DNA of 19,546 nt from JALJPB01 sp034111045. Its GTDB lineage: Bacteria; Pseudomonadota; Gammaproteobacteria; Enterobacterales; Alteromonadaceae. Below are positions 16,860 through 19,546 of the stretch, piece by piece. Every line of letters begins with the position of its first letter. The first letter of the stretch is position 1. The notes under the pieces were generated by a model. The model ran no database searches. It worked only from the letters and a program-made list of their open reading frames with translations, and was not told where the DNA came from. The stretch is taken from positions 1-19,546 of the forward strand of contig JAWUYA010000006.1 of NCBI GenBank assembly GCA_034111045.1, written 5' to 3'. Position numbers and translations under genes: made by a program.

Positions 16860-17924
16860 ATGGTTCAATATTTAAGTCAGTGGTATCAACGTAAGTTTTC
16901 TGATCCCCATGCCGTTACATTGGTACTTATCTTAAGTGGCTCAATTTTATTTATCTATTTATTTAGTGATTTACTGATGCCAGTTTTTGTTGCTATCGGC
17001 ATTTCGTTTTTACTTGATCTACCCGTTCACCGTTTAATGCAAGTTGGCGTATCACGATTAGGTTCGGTTATTATTGTTGTTACCGGTTTTATTGGACTCT
17101 CCCTTATTGCTATTTTAGGTTTATTACCTATTATCTGGAGACAAAGCAGTAATTTACTTCAAGAAGTCCCTTATATGATTAATGAGGGCCAGACTTATCT
17201 ATTAACCTTACCAGAACAATATCCTGAACTTATCAAAGCAGAACAAATAGAAATGTTTATTAGTTTGGTTAACGATAAAATTCTTGAATGGGGACAATTT
17301 GCACTGCAAGCATCGCTCAATTCAATTTCTGATTTGGTTGCCCTAATGATTTATTTTATTCTTGTACCATTGATGGTGTTCTTCTTTTTGAAAGATAAAA
17401 AAGAGTTGCTAACGAGCTTTGCACAATATTTACCTAGTGAGCGCAGAATGGCGACACAAGTGAGTATTGAAATGAATCAGCAAATTTTGAATTATATTCG
17501 AGGGAAGTTAATTGAAATTTTAGTCATTGGTATTGCCTCAACCATCGCTTTTGTTATTTTAGGCTTACAGTATGCTGTACTATTAGGCGTGTTAGTTGGA
17601 CTGTCTGTGCTTGTTCCTTATGTTGGAGCAACAATTGTAACTATACCTGTGATGTTAGTCGCACTATTTCAATGGGGAACAACGAGTGACTTTGGCTACG
17701 TGATGCTTGCCTATGCTATTATACAAGCCCTTGATGGCAACCTGCTGGTACCTTTGTTATTTTCTGAAGCTGTCAATTTACACCCCGTTATCATCATTAT
17801 CGCTGTGATTCTTTTTGGTGGGTTATGGGGGTTTTGGGGAGTATTCTTTGCCATACCCTTAGCGACATTGGTTAAAGCTATTCTTAATGCTTGGAGCTCT
17901 ACAAAACTTGAAACGATCACGTAA
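16860..17924 (+). CDS. perM: AI-2E family transporter PerM
   Basis: This 354-residue inner-membrane protein belongs to the AI-2 exporter-like (UPF0118) superfamily and matches E. coli PerM in length and context. Two hydrophobic hairpins lie near the N-terminus (about 19-50 and 64-88). A soluble stretch (about 95-150) follows, and then five or so segments with the conserved PYVGATIV and DGNLLVPLLFSEAVNLHP motifs near 252-310. Transported substrate is not known for PerM. It is probably coexpressed with the TusA-like gene. It converges with the remnant of bcp across a 23-base hairpin. Confidence 0.92.
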   Translation: MVQYLSQWYQRKFSDPHAVTLVLILSGSILFIYLFSDLLMPVFVAIGISFLLDLPVHRLMQVGVSRLGSVIIVVTGFIGLSLIAILGLLPIIWRQSSNLLQEVPYMINEGQTYLLTLPEQYPELIKAEQIEMFISLVNDKILEWGQFALQASLNSISDLVALMIYFILVPLMVFFFLKDKKELLTSFAQYLPSERRMATQVSIEMNQQILNYIRGKLIEILVIGIASTIAFVILGLQYAVLLGVLVGLSVLVPYVGATIVTIPVMLVALFQWGTTSDFGYVMLAYAIIQALDGNLLVPLLFSEAVNLHPVIIIIAVILFGGLWGFWGVFFAIPLATLVKAILNAWSSTKLETIT

Positions 17925-17938
17925 ACACATAGATAAAG

Positions 17939-17961
17939 TGCCACGATAGATGGTCGTGGCA
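17939..17961. terminator. hairpin between perM and the bcp remnant
   Basis: TGCCACGA (17939-17946) and TCGTGGCA (17954-17961) form a perfect 8-bp stem with a 7-base loop, 14 bases after the perM stop codon. Its position between convergent reading frames fits a shared terminator. The T-tract is weak on both strands (CTTTATC on the minus side), so termination may be partial. Confidence 0.6.
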
Positions 17962-17972
17962 TGAGTGAAATA

Positions 17973-18167
17973 TTATTGACTATTGATTATATCTAAAACC
18001 ACTTGATGATGATCTTTCGTTTTAAATTTATTAAAAACGTGTGATATTTTTCCATCTACCGCAATTAAAAAACTTAAACGATGAATACCGTCGTATTCTT
18101 TTCCCATAAAGTTATAACCTTGGATAATAACTTTGACTATTTTTTGATTAAATTCATAACAATCTAA
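17973..18167 (-). pseudogene. bcp: C-terminal remnant of thiol peroxidase Bcp
   Basis: The open minus-strand frame ends in residues that match the Bcp (thioredoxin-dependent peroxiredoxin) C-terminus: NFMGKEYDGIHRLSFLIAVD, then KISHVFNKFKTKDHHQVVL and stop. About 45-50 residues are clearly Bcp. Upstream of the FMGKEY segment the match fades, and a stop at 18168-18170 closes the frame. The first two thirds, including the peroxidatic Cys of the TPGCT-like site, are absent from the window. Intact bcp would be about 155 residues. In related genera bcp follows perM in this orientation, so the fragment marks a rearrangement breakpoint near 18110-18170. Confidence 0.8.
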
Positions 18168-18222
18168 TTAATACAGAGTGTTAGTGTAAATTTTTCCTTA
18201 AAAATACTTGATAAAAAAATTT

Positions 18223-18291
18223 ATCATACTTTTTATAAATTTAAGGCTAATTCAGCTATTGCCTACAATAAAAATCATACTTTTCATAAAT
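18223..18291 (+). repeat. 18-bp direct repeat pair
   Basis: ATCATACTTTTTATAAAT (18223-18240) and ATCATACTTTTCATAAAT (18274-18291) differ at one base and are 51 bases apart start to start. The first is partly contained in the inverted repeat TGATAAA/TTTATCA (18209-18226); the second lies in the loop of a CCTAC/GTAGG pair (18262-18266 and 18293-18297). They could be transposase or regulator binding sites at a lost element end. Confidence 0.65.
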
Positions 18292-18536
18292 AGTAGGTTT
18301 TATCTATTTGGTCAGCGATATACTATTAATCAGCTTATTGTAAAAACGATCACCAGTCAATGACACTCAATGTTATGGTTAAACTTGTTAAAAGCCCTTG
18401 CTGTTTAAAGAGGATAGTTTGGTATCGTTATTGACTGGCAACAAAGAGCTTGCAAGAGGCACCGAACTACCAATCCTGATTGATTATCCTCACGACTGGC
18501 GAGTTAGCCACCACAGCGGTCATTCATCATAAAACT

Positions 18537-18584
18537 GCTAATGCTAACTTTGTGCGCATACCCGACATTAGCCTAAGATTTTTT
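18537..18584 (+). terminator. possible terminator-like inverted repeat
   Basis: GCTAATG (18537-18543) and CATTAGC (18566-18572) form a perfect 7-bp stem with a 22-base loop, followed six bases later by TTTTTT (18579-18584). The long loop and the gap before the T-run weaken the case. No intact gene precedes it. Confidence 0.25.
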
Positions 18585-18617
18585 GCGATATATTTTCTAA
18601 TGGATTGACTGTGTCAT

Positions 18618-18638
18618 ATTACTGAGAAGTCTCAGTAA
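18618..18638. repeat. palindromic element, copy 1
   Basis: The core TTACTGAGAAGTCTCAGTAA (18619-18638) is a perfect inverted repeat with 9-bp arms around AG, preceded by an A shared with the other copies. The flanks are not complementary. It is the leftmost of three related elements within 230 bases. Confidence 0.8.
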
Positions 18639-18703
18639 CAAACCCAAATCAATCTTTCTAAACCCTAACTAATTGATATTGTTTGAAATAGCCTTTAATT
18701 CTA

Positions 18704-18741
18704 TGTTGGATATTACTGAGAAGTCTCAGTAATATCCAACA
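18704..18741. repeat. palindromic element, copy 2, with 18-bp arms
   Basis: This copy contains the same 20-base core (18713-18732) but is extended on both sides by TGTTGGATA and its complement TATCCAACA. The result is a 38-base perfect palindrome apart from its central AG. Transcribed RNA or single-stranded DNA would fold into a very stable hairpin. There is no T-tract, so it is not a standard terminator. Confidence 0.85.
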
Positions 18742-18813
18742 CCTAACAAAAATAAAATATTTTTAGTTTATAAGACACTGAAAATATGGGATATTAATGC
18801 AAATAAAATTAAA

Positions 18814-18849
18814 ATTATGGGACGGACATTACTGAGAAGTCTCCATAAT
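18814..18849. repeat. palindromic element, copy 3, with exchanged right arm
   Basis: The left arm and centre ATTACTGAGAAGTCTC (18828-18843) match the other copies, but the right arm CAGTAA is replaced. The outer flanks pair instead: ATTATGG (18814-18820) with CCATAAT (18843-18849), and GAC (18821-18823) with GTC (18839-18841). So a hairpin is kept although its sequence differs. It ends 33 bases before the lipoprotein start codon. Confidence 0.65.
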
Positions 18850-18882
18850 AAGCTGTTAGCTTTACAGGAGTTGTAATCAACA

Positions 18883-19407
18883 ATGAAGTTCAATCAAACA
18901 ATATTATTATGCATTTCGTTTCTTTTTTTAACGGCATGTGCAAGTACAACTAAAAATATTAAAGCAGATCAAAGTTTAGAAACCAATCAAGGAATAGTTG
19001 TAACCAAAATTCACTCTAACTGGGATGGTTACAATAACCCTCTGTTAGCAGACTTAGAATTCATATTTACACAAATTGATGGAAAGAAAAAAGATTCTAA
19101 GTTTGTACTTAGTAAAGCAGATGATTTAAAAGTTGTAGCATTGCCCGCAGGTGAATATAAATGGTTTCGTATACTTTTTGGTAATTACTATATGGAGCTA
19201 AATGGCGGTTTTACTATAAAACCCAATGAGATTACTTATATCGGAGATATACATTCTCAATTAGATCTAGGTATGTTTAGTATGTCTGGCGAATCAAAAA
19301 TAACTAATGAATCAGTACAAATTCAAAGTGATTTAAAAGAACAATTCCCTAAGCTTTTAACAAAGCATGAATTTACTACCAAACTGTCTACATTACAGCA
19401 AAAGTAA
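18883..19407 (+). CDS. small uncharacterised lipoprotein
   Basis: The 174-residue product has a lipoprotein signal peptide: Lys2, a hydrophobic core and the lipobox FLTAC with Cys19. The mature part is predicted beta-rich, with LPAGEYKWFRILFGN and GGFTIKPNEITYIGDI, a pattern like DUF2846-type lipoproteins. That family link is tentative. The residue after the Cys is Ala (CASTT), so sorting to the outer membrane is expected. AGGAG lies 12 bases before the ATG, slightly far. No promoter is clear; the third palindromic element sits just upstream and could affect expression. It is flanked by repeats and an intron end, so it is probably part of an accessory island. Confidence 0.7.
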   Translation: MKFNQTILLCISFLFLTACASTTKNIKADQSLETNQGIVVTKIHSNWDGYNNPLLADLEFIFTQIDGKKKDSKFVLSKADDLKVVALPAGEYKWFRILFGNYYMELNGGFTIKPNEITYIGDIHSQLDLGMFSMSGESKITNESVQIQSDLKEQFPKLLTKHEFTTKLSTLQQK

Positions 19408-19413
19408 AGCTAA

Positions 19414-19546
19414 ATCGGGTAGCCAGAGGTATCTAACCTCCAGCCCCCACACCACCCTGCATGCGGCTCCGCACAGGGCGGTTCCCAAAGATGTTTAAAA
19501 TAAATTGGCCGATTAGCTCCTATTTATTTCAGTGCTGGTTACTATA
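19414..19546 (-). mobile_element. 3' end of a group II intron (class C-like), truncated by the window edge
   Basis: On the minus strand a domain V hairpin runs 19482-19451: ACCGCCCTG pairs with CAGGGTGGT (one G-U), a 2-base TG bulge follows, and TGCG/CGCA closes the tip. The triad is CGC, as in class C introns, not the usual AGC. Domain VI (19448-19417) pairs GGGGG with CTACCC, leaving a bulged A at 19420, the expected branch point 7 bases from the 3' end. The intron ends in AT at 19414, matching the AY rule. A short frame ending in TGA (19531-19529) may be the last codons of the intron's reverse transcriptase, but too little is visible. The intron end is 6 bases past the lipoprotein stop, antisense to it. 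Confidence 0.8.

Larger units (their letters stand above)
18168..18882. other. gene-free accessory stretch
   Basis: No credible gene is seen on either strand for about 715 bases. The first part (18168-18300) is very AT-rich with an 18-bp direct repeat. The middle (18340-18580) is richer in GC, with short open fragments but frequent stops, and holds the perfect 9-bp inverted pair CCAGTCAAT (18353-18361) / ATTGACTGG (18430-18438). The last part holds three palindromic elements. It reads like decayed mobile DNA, though I cannot name the element. Confidence 0.6.

Noticed and set aside
18392..18532. Plus-strand 46-codon open fragment in the gene-free stretch (contains ARGTELPILIDYPHDWR)
   Set aside because: It has no start codon, is closed by stops on both sides and matches no family I recognise. 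It may be a decayed transposase piece, but I cannot support that.
18704..18760. Possible integron attC site, because ACCTAAC follows the long palindrome
   Set aside because: No matching GTTRRRY core is found at the other end, and the hairpin is a perfect palindrome, unlike the imperfect attC fold.
18618..18849. Three spaced repeats as a CRISPR remnant
   Set aside because: The copies are palindromes with unequal spacing (about 94 and 116 bases), differing flanks and no cas gene, which does not fit a CRISPR array.

Overview
The window looks like chromosomal DNA of a marine gammaproteobacterium of the Alteromonadales, most like Colwellia. The reasons are the low GC content, the close match of FadE, YafJ, PurM, Hda and BepA to their enterobacterial counterparts, and the gene order. 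This placement comes from recognising proteins and synteny, not from a database search.

Positions 1-17924 are a conserved housekeeping region. On the minus strand there is a tRNA-Val with a consensus promoter. Then follow gltX (+), an SrmB-like DEAD-box helicase (+), fadE (-), the glutamine amidotransferase yafJ (+), a DUF3108-purN-purM cluster (all -), DUF2066-hda (+, coupled by an ATGA overlap), a minus-strand run of a putative zinc-metallopeptidase lipoprotein, a DUF2069 membrane protein, an ArsC/YfgD-family reductase, bepA and an unrecognised 194-residue protein, and finally a TusA-like sulfurtransferase and perM (+). Three known neighbourhoods are recognisable: fadE/yafJ, DUF3108-purN-purM-DUF2066-hda, and hda/arsC/bepA/perM. 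A perfect FNR-type palindrome lies between the 194-residue gene and the TusA-like gene.

Positions 17925-19546 are accessory. Just past perM, where bcp is expected, only the last third of bcp survives without its catalytic cysteine. About 700 gene-free bases follow, with an 18-bp direct repeat, several inverted repeats, and three copies of a palindromic element (core TTACTGAGAAGTCTCAGTAA), one of which has 18-bp perfect arms. A small lipoprotein gene comes next. Six bases beyond its stop codon, on the opposite strand, is the 3' end of a group II intron: domain V with a CGC triad, domain VI with a bulged branch-point A, and an AT terminus. The intron body lies beyond the right edge.

I found no CRISPR array, prophage or clear multi-gene defence system. 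The most unusual items are the palindrome family beside the broken bcp, the intron end, and the lipoprotein that carries an HELAH motif behind two Ig/PKD-like domains.
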